Counted from the stretch's first letter, positions 19,766 to 32,997 are shown. The stretch: DNA of 64,000 bases from Primulina eburnea (GCF_022965805.1 NC_133106.1:34957913-35021912); one strand, 5' to 3'. Notes: generated from the letters alone by a model not told the origin. Numbers and translations: made by a program.

Positions 19766-22700
19766 CTACAAAGCAATGGCTTTCTTTAAAAGATTATATG
19801 CAGCAAAAATAAGCAACATCACTGCTACTTTTTTCGAAGCTAGCGCCCGGAGATTTATCCTCAAGTGATGGTGTCTCATGAATTGCACCCCGGATTCCCC
19901 CAACCAGATAATCCAAGAAACAAGAGAAAATGATACCACTTCAACGGTTTCCTTAGGTCCATACACGCTTCTTATGCCACTTGGCACCTCCACATATGAC
20001 CAACCATGACCTCCTTGAGTGAAGTGAACCTGGTTTAGCCCAAAACACTCGTTCATCCAACTCGATAAATTGACGAGAAACTTTGCAAGCCATGCAATCT
20101 CATCATCAGAGATGGGACGTTTCATCGAGTCACCCTTGTATCTAATCTCAGCCCCCATTTGGTTACCGGGTCCTCTTGGCTTGAAGATTTCATGGCATGA
20201 TTGATGGCAGTGTCTGAACTCCAATGCTTCAGATGACGACTTTATAATTGGGCCTCCAAACAACTGGTTTACTTGGGCTTTCAGCGAGTCGAGATTTTGT
20301 AGATTCTGAACAACATTGTTTCCAGAAAGTGATTGCAGCTCAGACTCCGCTCGCAACAGAAAGAGCTGGGGAAAAAAGTCTCACAGGTAAACACAATGTG
20401 AAGTGAAGCACGGGGTGTGGGCGGGTTAAAAAAGTAGCAAGATTAGAATTTATATAGTTCAAACCTGAAGCAAATGATGTCCACCGTCTTCACCATCAGC
20501 AAACAGTTGTAGATCTTTGTTCCAGTTCTCACATAAAAAAGATCCATCTGCATTGTTCTCGCATAGGCCATACTCCCAATCCTAAATGTCTCCAAAACCA
20601 GCAAAATTTATATACAGGCTGTAGTATCGATGTACACATTCTAAAAACTAGTTTTCTATGTCACAATATAGACTAGAATAATGCTTCCTAACCCTAACGA
20701 ATACACTTTCGAAAACTATTTCAATCTGCCGCGAGACGTCTGATAATGTTTCCTTAATCCAAATGAACACAACTTCGAAATTATTTAAATCTGGCAACGA
20801 GACAGTCCGTGATGCCTTTGCATTTGTATTAGAAGAGTGGCCAAAATTTGAAAGCAATAATGAAATCCCTTAGCAGCCACAATGGCTTTTATCTGGATAA
20901 TGATCAGGAGACTCAAAACTTATAACAGAGAGCAAGCATACAAAGAAAATGAGAACTAATTGACGTGTTTACAAAGGCATAAAAAATCTGAAGTGAAACG
21001 TTAAAGACACCAGGGACATAATATACACGATATTTTTCCCTCCAATAATAGAGAGGTGATCTTCAGAACTAACATTTAGGGGAAAAATTCCTGGAAGAAA
21101 AGGTCTAGACTTGGAACATCTGACAAAAAAACGAAAGCAAAGGCGTACCTGCAACTGCTGGCGAATTGTGGGAACAAATCTGTTTAAAGTGTCAAGCATC
21201 GATTTAGATGATCCTGTAACTTTTGAATGGTAAACAATATCTGTGTTTTTTAAGAGATCCATCAGCTCATTAGACGAAGTTAAGATGTTGATAACCTGCG
21301 AAAAAAATTGATAAAATAATAGTTCAGGTAAACGGTACTACTGGAGATAATGCAAATAGTATAAATTTTTATTTTTAGTTTTTGATTATTTAGTACAGGA
21401 AGAAAGAAAAACTGTTTGGTAGCGAGAAATAGAAGTGGAATGTACAGGGAAAAAAAAGCAGAAAATACAAAACATAATTAATCAAATTTCTTGCGAAGAC
21501 CGTAGATGTCAAGTTATATACAAGTTAACATTCTTGCCGTTTGATTGGTGACATTTTTTTGCATGTTTTTCACTCACGGAAAAAAAACATAAACTAATGA
21601 TGTTTTAATGCAAAATGAGAGTGAAACAGATTAATGAAACAAAAAGCTATCTTGAAATGTTTCTGGAGAGAAATAGACCTTTGCAACCATCTGAACTATA
21701 ACTTCTGTATCCGTGTGCAGGAACTTGTGTGCAAATCCAATAAAATGCACGACTAAAGAGCTGTAAAACAGGTAGTTGGCCAAGACATATCCCTGCCAAG
21801 AAGCCGAGTATTCATGAGATGTTACTCTTGTGATGCTTTTGGCTGTTTTATTTGAGATTCCAGAAAGTTCATCAAGATCAGGAAACTCTTCAAAACTAAT
21901 GGACCAAGGTTCCATGTGATTAACCCAAAGCGAAAAAACTTGCGATGCATTCTTTATAGATGTTCCCACAGGACAAAACAGAAATGTTCTCAAAATAAAT
22001 CTGTATAAAGGCCTCTGAATCAGCAAGTTCCAAGATCCATTGGAATGCACGCTAGGTGCAGCATCACTTGACTTGACAATATCAACCAAACCTGATACCC
22101 TCCATCCAGGACTCCCAACTTGATCAATCTGATCAGACTCTTTTGACGGTGGGATCGAATTCAAATTCAGATACTTGACAAAAACATTTAACACATCAGC
22201 GAGTCCTGCAGTAGGTGGAGTTTCACCCAGAACAGAGTTAAGAGGAAAAGTTATTCCAAAGGACTTGCACAAACCCACAGGCAGGGGTGAAAAGTCATTA
22301 TCAACCAACCAAAAATGGATAAATGTATAAACCACAAATTCTGCCCGCTCGATCGCCGAATTATCATAACCAGTAGAATAATGCAGTATGGACCGATAAT
22401 ATGCTTGATGCATATTCAGATCGCCAAAAGGAACAAATGAATGAAGATAGATGTATATTAGCTGTATATACAAATTACTCTCGGTCTTCTTTTCTGTTCC
22501 ACGTTTGGCATTTGAAAGACCAGGGATTGATTTAGACCAGTTCTCCAACCTAAATTTTTTAGTTCTCTGAACCTTCACAACCTCGGTAGTCTCACTATTT
22601 CCTCTACAAATAGGAGAATAAGCAAACCAAAAGAAGTAGTATTCAAAAACATTTAATTGCACCTGATTTGAATAGGCCTTAACTGAATCTTCCTTAACCC

Positions 22701-23673
22701 TACTCGCGAACAAGGGGCATAAGTTAGCCAAACCTAAATAATCTCGTCGATTTTGAAGCATGTACCTAACCCATTCTGGAAGGCGTTCAACTGGAAAAAC
22801 ATACTTAACAAGAGACATTCGGTCCACTTCATAGATTGAGGACAACAACACTCCATTTGGTGATAGAAGGTTCAAGAGTTTACCTGCAAGCACACAAATG
22901 CATGGGACATAGGGAAAAACATATCAGTCTTCCCGAAAAATTTGAAAAAATCCCAATAACAAAATATGAACAACGAAAAGGAACATGCAAATCTTCCATT
23001 GATTTTCAAAATCTCCAAGTAAACACGTCTAAAATAAATAAAAGAAAACTGAAAACTACGGAAGAAATATAATGAAAATAAATGCGTCACTGTCTATCTT
23101 AGTTGATACAACAAGCCAAAAGAAGAAACAAAATCATATCAACAATCGACAACTACAATGCAATAACACTTCACAGTTCCAGAAAGGAAACAGCTGAAAT
23201 TAAAAACGTCAAATTATCACCATAAAACGGATCTTCGTACATAATCCTATATCGACTAAGCGAGTAAAGCCACGAAAAAGCATCATAAATTCCCGAGATC
23301 TTGCGAAAGTCAGCTCGTCAACGCAGCATTTCAAAATCAATAAGAAAACCAAATCACGACATCGGTGCGAACATATAACCTAACCTGTAAGCTCCAAATC
23401 ATTTTCCGTAGCAGCAATATCGATCCATCCGTTAGTAAAGTGACGCCTCAGAGCTGAAGGAGGCGACGAATCATCAAAGCCAAAGAGCCTGCAAATTAGA
23501 GACGGGAAAGTGATGGAGAAAAACCATCTCTGTTGGTTGGGGGTGTGCCTCCGGAGAAAGGACTCCACGGCAGAGCAAGCGTCGGAAATCTGTGGCGGAG
23601 ACCTCGCGGCGGCTACGGCCGAGGCCAGCTCCGTGCACTTGTTCTGCGTGTCGGTGGCGTACGAATGAAGCAT
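19766..23673 (-). CDS. Sphingomyelin phosphodiesterase 4-like protein (SMPD4/nSMase3 family)
   Basis: Five exons on the minus strand: 23385-23673, 21679-22883, 21149-21295, 20465-20581, 19766-20365. Phases agree and give about 785 residues (human SMPD4 is about 866). Shared blocks include NVFEYYFFWFA (human NPFEYYIFFFA), a Trp-containing WVNHMEPW block (human WLSYLQPW) and a WQGYVLANYLFYSSLVVHF block (human WAPFVQENLLMYTKLFVGF). Near the C-terminus PISDDEIAWLAKFLVNLS answers human PIRSYEIASLVRTLFRLS. A C-terminal hydrophobic segment (KVAVMLLIFAAYNLL) fits tail anchoring at the ER/nuclear envelope. The family is described as neutral sphingomyelinase, but plants make little sphingomyelin, so the substrate is open. 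The start MLHSYA was chosen because upstream in-frame codons overlap promoter-like sequence; an earlier ATG remains possible. Confidence 0.82.
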
Positions 23674-24567
23674 CGTGTGTGCGTTGAAATATGTACGTAC
23701 GGCGAGGGTTTTGAGGAGATTTTGATTTTTGAATGAGGGCAAGGGGTAATGGCGCGTTGCAGGAGAAGAAGCTGGGAAGAAGGTGACGTGGCGTTGGGGC
23801 TGGGCTGGGTCGATCTTCATATATATATATATGGACGAAAGAGCGCAGGAGAGGTCAAAATGAACGCGACACGTGTAATTTGTAAAGCAAGTCATAATAT
23901 ACTAGATATATGATAAACTATTTTAATGATTTTTTTGTTAAATTATCCGCCACTAAAACTGCTTCATTTGTTGCCAACATCATTCCCCCATCAACAAGAA
24001 ACTCGTCACTGTCACCATACAAGACTGTTGACTTTTAAAAAGAGATAATATCGGCCTTAAAATGCTATTTAGACCACATTTTTAGAGTCCAAAGCTCTAA
24101 ACACAAGATATTATACAAGGTAAAAACTTGTGTGAGACGATCTCACGGATCGTATTTGTGAGACAGATATTTTATTTGGATTATCCATGAAAAAATATGA
24201 AAAAATATTATTTTTTATGCTAATAGTATTATTTTTTATTGTGAATAATCGTAAGGTTAACCCGTCTCACAGATTAAGATTCATGAGATGGTCTCACATA
24301 TGAGACTAGGATTAATTGAACATTGAAATTGAGATGTCAAAGTTTTAAAATAGAGAAAATTACAAAATTTTATGTTATTTATTTTTTCCTCTATTTTATT
24401 TATGTATCAAAGAAATTTCATTTAAACTAAATTAATAAATGTATGTAAAAAAGTATATATGTATAATTATATAATTGGCTGACATCGAAGTAAGGTCAGC
24501 GACAGGCGGCGACCGCCATTTCCGAGCCAACCTTCAACTTTGAGCTCTCATAACGCCGTCTCCAACC
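23674..24567. other. Divergent promoter region
   Basis: Lies between the minus-strand SMPD4-like start and the plus-strand RBR remnant. It contains a short (AT)n run near 23820-23832 and a 168-bp TIR element at 24131-24298. Otherwise AT-rich without recognised genes. Confidence 0.45.
24131..24298 (+). mobile_element. MITE-like TIR element, GTGAGACCGTCTCAC family (best plus-strand copy)
   Basis: Starts TGTGAGACGATCTCACGGAT and ends with the near inverse; the reverse complement of the end starts TGTGAGACCATCTCATGAAT. Internal landmarks are GTGAGACAGATATTTTATTT, a run matching TTATGCTAATAGTATTA, and CCCGTCTCACAGATTAAGAT. The copy at 37641-37798 in the other orientation shares the whole order. 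It has no coding capacity. Confidence 0.65.
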
Positions 24568-26645
24568 ATGGCGTCGAGGAAGGCAATGTCAACGCCGGAG
24601 CCTTTTCAAAGGTTGTCTCCAGAACACCAAAAACGTACTCAAAATACAAGAAATTCGAAGAAGTTCGAGAAAGGAGGCGGAGAAAATGGGAGTTCTAATA
24701 CGGGACCCGGCTTAAGATCGAGGCTTGATTCGAATTATGACAATATACACGATTTAGAGGATGATTCTGAAAGTTTGATAATTTCAAGATTGAATCTTGA
24801 TTGTGATGGAGGTAAAAAGTGATGGAGAATGTTGAAGGGTCTCGTTCTTATGACAATAATGATTTGGATAATGCTGGTAAACCGCTGGAGGAGCTTAGAA
24901 CTAGAGTTGAAGAGCCAGAGTTGTCGGAGGAGCAGATGAGCGTCAATATTCAGCGGCAGGAGGATGAGGTACTCAGTCAACAATGCTTGTATTTTGTTCG
25001 ATCTCGAGAAATATTGTATGTGCCTTTTTTGTTTCTCTGTTATTTTTTCGTTTTTTATTTGATAAATGTGCTTCTCCAATGGAGGATTCACCTCTCTGTC
25101 TGGTGCGACGAGATCAGCTATATACTTTTGTATCGCTATGAAACTCTTGCTATATTACCTGGTGAAATCTTTGTATTATAATTACATAACTTCTACGAAG
25201 AAGTATATCCTTGTTTGTATGATTGATCTAAAAAAGCTAGCAGCCTTCTATAGCAAAACTTAAGCATCTTGAAACTAATCTAAAATGGAGGAACAGGGCT
25301 ACTTTGCTAACACATTTGATGCTATTGAAGCTAGAAGACTCAGTTACAAATGTGGAAAACTTACCTTGATGATTACCTAAGTAAAGCATTTTAGATTTAC
25401 TCACCTTGCTCATCACCTAAGTAATTTTTTTGAGAAAAATTATGTAGATTTTATCTCTCCAAAATGATTATTTTAACAAACTTTTTCATTTTTTAAAACA
25501 TGTACGTATAAAAATAACATTTTTACCAGATATTCTCAGTTACATGTGAAGTGTTGCTTCGTTGCTTGTATGTCAATGAACAAGGCCATAGCATGCATCA
25601 GTGGAACAGCTATGTTTTTTCTTTTGTTTGATCCTTGTTAGATGTTGGCTAGGTCTTTGGAGCACGTAGATTTTGTACGTCTGTTTACACTTCACACTGC
25701 AGTGATCTATCTCTCAATGTCTGTGTTTTTTATTCTTGCAGCTGCTAGCTCTGGATTACATTTATGGAGATGATATTGTCGTCTTAGACAACCAGAGTGG
25801 CTTCAAGTCGTTCCAGGTTATTTCACAATTGATAAATATATTTTTTGTAGAAAGAAGTTCTAACATTGATTTTGTTTTGCAGATTCATGTCCATGTTGAA
25901 GTGCCAAAGGGTCTTAACGTTGTTGCAAAGTTTTGCTCCTCCGACAGCCTTGAGAAAAGAGATGGCTGCTCTCTGGATTTCTCATACTCTTTCACTGTTG
26001 AATATCTTCCACCAGTTATATTGTCATGTTTACTATCTAAATCATATCCTAGCAACCTAGCTCCTCACATTACCTTATCTGCTCAATGGCTGAATTCTGC
26101 TAAAATCTCCGATCTCTGCTGCAAGTTCGATTCTATTTGGAAAGAACAAGCAGGCCAAGAGATTATTTACCAATGGGTGGAGTGGTTACGCTGTTGTAAC
26201 CTCTCTTATCTTTGACCATGAGATGATTCTTGGGCCTTATGATGTAAAGAATGGAGATATATGGGCAATGGGTGGAAGTGTGTCCCCTGATGTTGACATT
26301 CCTCTACTGAAGAGTTACAATGATGAACAGAGCCATGAGAATTTCTGCAGAAACATTCAAGAATGCAAAATTTGTTTTGGCGAGTTTTCTGGTATTTAAT
26401 CTAGCTCTCTGCAACTATTGTATAATGAGTGGTTTATTTACTTCATATTCCCTGATCATAGTAAGAGTGTATGTGGTTTAATGACATTGTTGTCCCACAA
26501 TTTGTTTCATCCACTCACAGAATCAAGCTCTATCGGGAGAGTATATAAACCTGCTGGATCTTTTGGTTTAGGTAGCATTGAAGTAGTGTGTTGTGGGATG
26601 GATTGATTAGATAATATCATGAAGTCTCGAATTATGAAAGACAAG

Positions 26646-26930
26646 TGTTGGAAAACCTAGTTGAGCTCCATTTTCTATCAATTAAATCTCAATTTTATGG
26701 AATAAAATATTTTTCTCAATGGTAGCCTTGATATAATTGGTTATATATTTTATGGATTATATTAGTCCTTATTGAATCTCTACTCCTAATTTAAAGGGAG
26801 ATATTGAATCATGTAATTCTTCAATCATGAAAATCAATGAACAAGATTATTGCTTCCACATTTTCTTGCTAGAAGACATGCCTAGAAATCTAGGACCATT
26901 GGGAGCTTAAAAATGTGTTAAAGATGTCAG
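26646..26930 (+). repeat. Possible solo LTR fragment in the RBR remnant intron
   Basis: Begins TGTTGGAAAACC and carries a U5-like stretch (AATCAATGAACAAGATTATT) followed by a T/C-rich end, which resembles Copia LTRs. No convincing target duplication or right terminus was found, so this is a weak call. Confidence 0.25.
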
Positions 26931-28419
26931 GGTTTGGTGTTACGATACGTCAGGCAAGCTCGGGTTACAGAAGATGATCTGGGAGTTTAACTTTTGAATT
27001 GGAAAATAGCTAGAATCTTAAATATAATATCAGCTCAGAAATTGGCATTCTTATGATGCTTTGAAAATAGTTTCTTGCATTGTTGACTTTCACCAGGCTC
27101 AAAGTTCATCAGGCTTCCATGTCAGCTCTATTATTGCTGGAAATGTATGAAAACTTTTTCTGACATGCATGTAAAGGAGGGAACGGTAATGAAACTGCAA
27201 TGCCCTTTCACAAAATGTGGGGGCATAATTCCACCTGGTCTACTTAAAAGATTACTGGGTGAAGAAGAGTTTGAAAACTGGGAATCCCTTATGTTACAGA
27301 AAGCACTTGATTTAATGTCAGATGTTGTTTACTGCCCGAGATGTGAGACAGCCAGCCTTGAGGATGAAGATCACCATGCGCAGTGCTCGAATTGCTACTA
27401 TAGCTATTGTTCACTTTGCAGGGAGCGGCGCCATGTTGGAGTTGCATGTATGACACCAGAGATGAAATTACTTGTTCTCCAGGTTTGGAGTTTCCATGTT
27501 ATGTAAACTTTATTTACGTTAATTTTGATGCTAGTGTGAAGCAGAACTTGTGGTTCAAATCTGGATATAATGAAAAACCCACAATACTATTTCACAATGC
27601 AGCAGAGTGTCAAAAGTCAAGTAAGATGTATTCAGTGTATATGCAGATTGTAAAATATGATTATCTTTAAGGAAGCCCTCGTGAATTCTCTTATTTAAAA
27701 GGTGTTCTGATTTTTCATTCCAAGAAACTTAAATCAGAAGTTAGTAATTATTACACTAACTTACCCTTGGCATGTTAAAAAATTGAATTACTATTTATTT
27801 TGTTAGTTTTGATCGGCTATCGTGTCACCTAATATTTTTGTAGATAAATCCACAGATTGCATTTTTTTTTGTATTTGGAAGTATTTTTTGGTTGTGCTTG
27901 CATAATTTCAACTGTGATGTATTTGAAATCATGAAAAAATGGTTGATGATTAAGTTTACAAATGAAAATATTATTTCACGAAACATAAATTTGTTACCTC
28001 TTCTCGTCGAATCTAAAATATGGGTCTTGAATCTCGAACAACAGCAGCAAAAGTATTAAGTCGAGGCAAGGATTCTCCTTTGTCCGCAAGACGAAATTAC
28101 CCGTATCAAAGTGCTATACGTTTCAGGCAATCGTCCCCAAGATACAACGACTTCAAATCAAAACTTTGCAGCACCACAAAGCCTTGATATCAGCGAACGA
28201 ATTATATGCAAGATATCTCAAGTATTTCGAAAATTGAATGCAGCAAAATGACAAGAAGTAATGCAAGGCAAGATGATCAGCAGCCTTCGAAATGTGGTGA
28301 TAGGATTTATTTATAGATGGTCACCGGACACGTAGAGGAGACACATTTCTCCAGACCGGATGCTTCGAAGAGACACCATTCTAGGCAAGGGATACATTGG
28401 TTGGGGCGAAAAACTGATG

Positions 28420-28760
28420 CCATGACCGCCAAAGGACGCGCATTTTTCCAGAATCAGCGTTGCGCGCGCAGCCGCGCGACAACACGCGCGGCCGCGCGCG
28501 ATACACTGTAATTGTGCAGCGCACGCACAGTAAGGCGCCCGCGCCCGCGCGGCCTATTCTGGACGAATGCGCACATTCCAGTGACATGCTCGCATCCGCG
28601 CGGGATGTGGCGCCCCCGCGCGGCCAGTTCTGTCCGAGTGCGCACCATGCACTCTTGTGTGCATCCATGTTGAGTTAACATTTAGCTTCCAAATAAATTT
28701 GGTCAAAGACCGCACCGCACCGACCCGAGACGAGCGCGCGCGTGTGTGTTTCACCGAGAC
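28420..28760. repeat. GC-rich island within an AT-rich pseudogene intron
   Basis: Runs of GCGCGCGG and CGCGCCCGCGCGG words with long spurious open frames on both strands. Composition is unlike everything around it. Its flanks (about 28000-29000) include a CAATGTGGGACAAACCAC type motif that I associate with plant LTR sequences, so an inserted retroelement fragment is likely. No coding domain is present. Confidence 0.4.
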
Positions 28761-30368
28761 ACAGCCTATTAGCGTCTTCCCCTTCTAAAAACTTCTGGTA
28801 TCCCTTGGGGCCCAAACCCCTATTCAAACTTGGAGCTTATTAGGGACACTTCATTTGGTGATTTTCTCAATGTGGGACAAACCACATTTGAGACATCCCA
28901 CTTCCCTTTACAACTCCTCACTCTTCCTCTTATTTCCTCTTCGGGAAAACTTCATTTATCCAACAAAATTTAATTTAGTTTTCCAACTGTTAAATTATGT
29001 TCATAGTTTCTTCTTCATCTGTTTCTCCTGCGTTTTGTAAGTACCTTTCTAGAACTGGTATATTTACTTTTGCTGGGTTCTTGACCTTAATATCAGGAGC
29101 GACAAAATTCATGTCAAATGAAAGATGAACAAAGGCGTCGAGAGCGAGATATGATCATTGATCAGTCAGATTCTTAGTGTAAGGGAGATAAATCGTTTCG
29201 CAAAACAATGCCCCTCTTGTAAGATGGCTATATCGCGTATTGAAGGCTGCAATAAGATGGTGTGCAATAATTGTGGGCAATATTTTTGCTACCGTTATAA
29301 TCAGGCAATTTCCGGATATGAAATTTCAGGTTTGCTGTCTGCTTGGACACAATATAGTTCAATTCTGTTTGAAAATCTATCTGTTATTATCTGTTGAACT
29401 TTCTGAATATATGATATTTCATTTAACGTAGGAATGGAAACTGTGAACTTTTCCCAGCAGAAGAAATTCAGAAATGGGATGAGATGAATGGTCGGCAAGT
29501 TGCTGGACAAATGCAAGCACAACTATTTGCTGATCATGCTCATCCGTGTCCTAATTGTGGTCAGGACAATGTAAAGGTGAGTGAAAGTATCGACTCATTT
29601 ATTTGATTGATATGAAGTAGTTGGATTTTGTAGGAACAATTTCAGTATTGCCATGTCTCAAGTCACAAGAGGAAGCAACGACTTGGATACAAGTAGGAAA
29701 CTGCTACACAATACTATCGGATCAATTTTATCATTATCGAACAGAAATAAATGGAGCAAATAACGGTTTGTTGAAAGTGTAGGTGTGAAATCATTAAGAA
29801 AGAGGAAAGTGTATTTGTTGGCAGGCATAACAAACGATCCATTTATCTAAATTGTTGGTGCATCGTGAATAAGCAAGGTTTGATTTGTTGAAGGGGTGTC
29901 GCAAGAACTTGTGAGCATGAGCAACAATTGTCGGATTTTTGTGGTGCTTATTTTTACTCTGTTAGAAGTTGTAGCAGTAAATTTTTTTAAAAAAATTACA
30001 GTTTCGTCCCTTCCATTGTTTACATAACCATGGGTTTGGATAGTCTCCTAATTGCAAATTCTCATTGCTTTTATTCTATACAAACTATCTTATTTTCAGA
30101 ATTATTCATTTGTCTTATTCATTTGTCTAAGTTCTTGGTCAACTATTGCCTTTGCCTAATTTTGTTGTAATCTTGACAGGTGGGTAATAAGAATCATATA
30201 TTTTGTTGGGCATGCCAAAACCATTACTGCTACTTGTGTAGGAAAATGGTGAGGCGCAGCTCTCAGCATTATGGCCCAAAGGGTTGTTTGGTAGATTTCA
30301 ACGCGTTACACGGCTCAATGTACAAGGTAGAAGAGGCTGTACCAAAGTACAATCTATATTCCTCATGA

Positions 30369-31482
30369 ATTTTTCTTCCTTCTTTACACCAGCAACCGAT
30401 TCGTGCGCGCGCGCATATCGTGTCGATTATTTTTCTACTTTGTTTGGGGACAAATGATTTTGTTAATGATTTAAAATAATAAAATTTAATGTATTGTATC
30501 ATTATCCAAAGGAAATAAGTATCTAAAGAATTGATTGAATAGTTAGTGACTAAAATTAGTTATGCTAAGAGGTATTTTTCTGGAAATCAAAGAGGCCGCA
30601 TGCTATGCCCGAAGTGAACACTATGACCCTTCAGTTTTGTATATAATCATCGATGAGCAAAACATGTGGATTCTTGTTTGGCCCTCAAATAACTTTTATT
30701 TTTTGAAACTACATCGGAAGTCGGGTATTGAATACACGTTTAATTAACCTGTTTTGGATTATCAAGGAGAGATCTTAGTTCAATTACAACTGTACACAAA
30801 TGTAAAACGAGTTTAATATTATTTGAAGAAATCATCTTGAAAATTCTCCTAAACGACTAATGCCATTGGAGACCTTACTCAAGAAAATTCCTCAAATCAA
30901 CGGCAAGGAAGCGTCCAAATATCTAAAAGACGCCAGGGCACGTGGCACGAATCCATTCGTTTCCATTGGACAGCACAGACCAATGTTGTCTCCTTACAAA
31001 AATGATTTCATTCAACGTGTCGACCTGACAGTGACGTTCTCTAATTTCGACATATTTATCTGATTCCTTGAACCGATACTTAATCTTATTCGAGCCAAAA
31101 TTTTGTGGAGTAGGTCTGAGTTCAATACAAATCTCACCCAGTTAATTTAAATGATTTTGTTACTACATATATCAGTAACAAACCAGGAATCTCGACCTTA
31201 TGATTGTTTGTGTATGTATATATTTTCGTTTCTTGAAATAGTTTTTCAGACACAAAGTTTTACTTGGATTATAATTTCTACAAAAAGAAATTTTGTTAGG
31301 CAAAGCGGACACTTGTTATCTCAAAAGGCACAAGTTTTAGGTCGAGGCCCACCAACATGAACAATAACATACGCACCATATATTGGGCATCAAAGCTTCA
31401 ATAGTCTCGCTCGCCAAACGAATCATATACATTCCTAGGAATTCGGAGTTACCAGGGTAGAGTGGTAAGCAACTTAGAATTC
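30369..31482. other. Spacer upstream of the HD-Zip gene
   Basis: No family is recognised. A 67-codon frame at 30860-31063 (start MPLETLLKKIPQING, a segment KYLKDARARGTNPFVSIGQH) looks more protein-like than chance but matches nothing I know. It may be an exon fragment of a lost gene. Confidence 0.35.
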
Positions 31483-31794
31483 ATGTCTACTACTAAGAGG
31501 AGCAAAAACAAGAGCAGACGGTTTAGTGATGAACAGATCAAGTCTTTGGAGACGATGTTCGACTCAGAATCGAGGCCAGAGCTACGCCTGAAAATGAACT
31601 TGGCTAACAAGCTTGGGCTGCAGCCTAGACAAGTTGGCATTTGGTTCCAGAACAAAAGGGCCAGATCGAAATCCAAGCATATCGAGAACGAATACGCCAT
31701 GCTTAAAACAAAGTTCGATGCGTTGTCTTCCCAGTTCGATATTTTGAGGAAAGAGAATCAAACCATGCTCATCCAGGTATATAAATTCTCATAT

Positions 31795-31861
<67 letters not shown>

Positions 31862-32281
31862 TGACAGTCAATGTTTTTATTGATGCATTATTACAAGTAA
31901 TACATGTAAGAAGAAGCTTTATGCGAGAATCTTTCAGACTGTGTAAATATAAGACAAATTTTGTTTCTTCACAAATTTCAGCTGCAGAGGCTTAGGAATA
32001 TGGCTGGCCAAAAAGATGATGAGGTACAAGACAAATACCAGGATCCCATCAAGACAGCAACTTCTGCGAAGCCCGAAATTCTACGAGCTCATAACAATGA
32101 GCTTTTCTTGCCCTCGTCTTATGATGCAGGCAAAACAGTTGATTACATGGAGGAGACTGATTTTCTGAATGTGGCAGACGGTGCACAAGATTCATTAACA
32201 TCACCGGATAATGGATGCAGCTTCGATTCTTGTACATTTCTTGATAATCCTGGCTGCTGCTCACAGTGGTGGGACTTCTAA
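31483..32281 (+). CDS. HD-Zip class I transcription factor (ATHB7/ATHB12-like)
   Basis: Two exons, 31483-31776 and 31982-32281, giving 197 residues. A short basic N-terminus precedes the homeodomain (about 9-66: RRFSDEQIKSLETMF, LGLQPRQVGIWFQNKRAR), followed at once by a leucine zipper with Ile/Leu/Leu/Leu/Met/Leu at seven-residue steps. The C-terminal half is acidic and ends with aromatic residues (CSQWWDF), typical of the ATHB7/12 branch, whose members respond to drought and ABA. The usual RARWK reads RARSK: codon TCG replaces TGG at residue 62. The start is the first true ATG; an in-frame GTG upstream at 31462 was not used. The intron holds a long (TA)n run. The gene may be a divergent paralogue. 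Confidence 0.85.
31801..31857. repeat. (TA)n microsatellite
   Basis: 57 nt of uninterrupted TA dinucleotides in the HD-Zip intron. Length is probably variable between individuals. Confidence 0.95.
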
Positions 32282-32997
32282 TTTTGAACTCGAGCCTGAG
32301 GACTTTGTGAGACAGCGCACCGTTGTCCTGTAAAGGTTGGAGTATATAGAACTCAGCTACATAAAAAGGGTTTTGCATTTCCATTTATGTCAATTTTACC
32401 ATATATCCCGACCCCCTATATATGCAGTGTACAGCATCCCAGTTATTGCATTAATACATGATAAAGAGTACAGAATCGAGGATCGGCAAAGTATATTGCT
32501 GGTATTCAAAACTTCTATTTATTTTTATCACACGGGTGGCCACTTGAGGGGTCCAGAGATCAGTGATACAACTTAAATAGAATGAATGAGGTGGTGCTCG
32601 TTCAATTATCATCTTCTCTAAAGTCTTCGCCGAATGGGAAAAAAAATCAAAAGAAATCAACCAGGTGAAATAATAACGCAAGGACAAACGTCCAATTAAA
32701 CACATGTCATGACAAAAAACAACAAATGATTTGAATGAGGTTTCCGATTATTTCATTCCAAAACATATGACTGCCTCTTGCCATTCATTAAAAAATATTT
32801 TTGTTTTTATTTTTAATTATAGCTTTAAAGAATATTTTAAGATCGTTTTTGTAACCAAATAATATATTTTTTTTAAAAAAATATTTTTAATCCATTGAAT
32901 TTTGCAACCAAATCAGCTGGTGCTGCCTGCTGTCATTTTTCGGAGAATCGTATATGTATGTGTTTGTTTATCCGCAGAGAGCTCACTTTTACTAACA
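32282..32997. other. Spacer between HD-Zip and aldolase-like genes
   Basis: Contains the HD-Zip 3' untranslated region and the probable promoter of the aldolase-like gene. No further gene is seen. Confidence 0.45.

Larger units (their letters stand above)
24568..30368 (+). pseudogene. Decayed RWD-RBR E3 ubiquitin ligase (RNF14-type)
   Basis: Intact relatives are RING-IBR-RING E3 ligases with an N-terminal RWD domain. Exons still recognisable: 24568-24968, 25742-25816, 25883-26391, 27097-27482, 29097-29329, 29432-29576, 30180-30368. The RWD part (LALDYIYGDDIVVLD), RING1 ([18 protein letters not shown]), IBR ([16 protein letters not shown]), RING2 ([23 protein letters not shown]) and a C-terminal zinc motif ([13 protein letters not shown]) are all traceable. 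The frame changes near 24815, 26209, 29155 and 29322. The RING1 His codon is Leu (CTC at 27126) and a RING2 Cys codon is Tyr (TAT at 29296). The intron between exons 4 and 5 carries foreign-looking GC-rich sequence. No full-length ligase can be read. Splice sites are still largely intact, so decay seems moderate in age. Confidence 0.82.

Noticed and set aside
28317..28754. Several 60-95-codon frames on both strands
   Set aside because: By-product of the GC-rich island; arginine-rich, low complexity, mutually overlapping.
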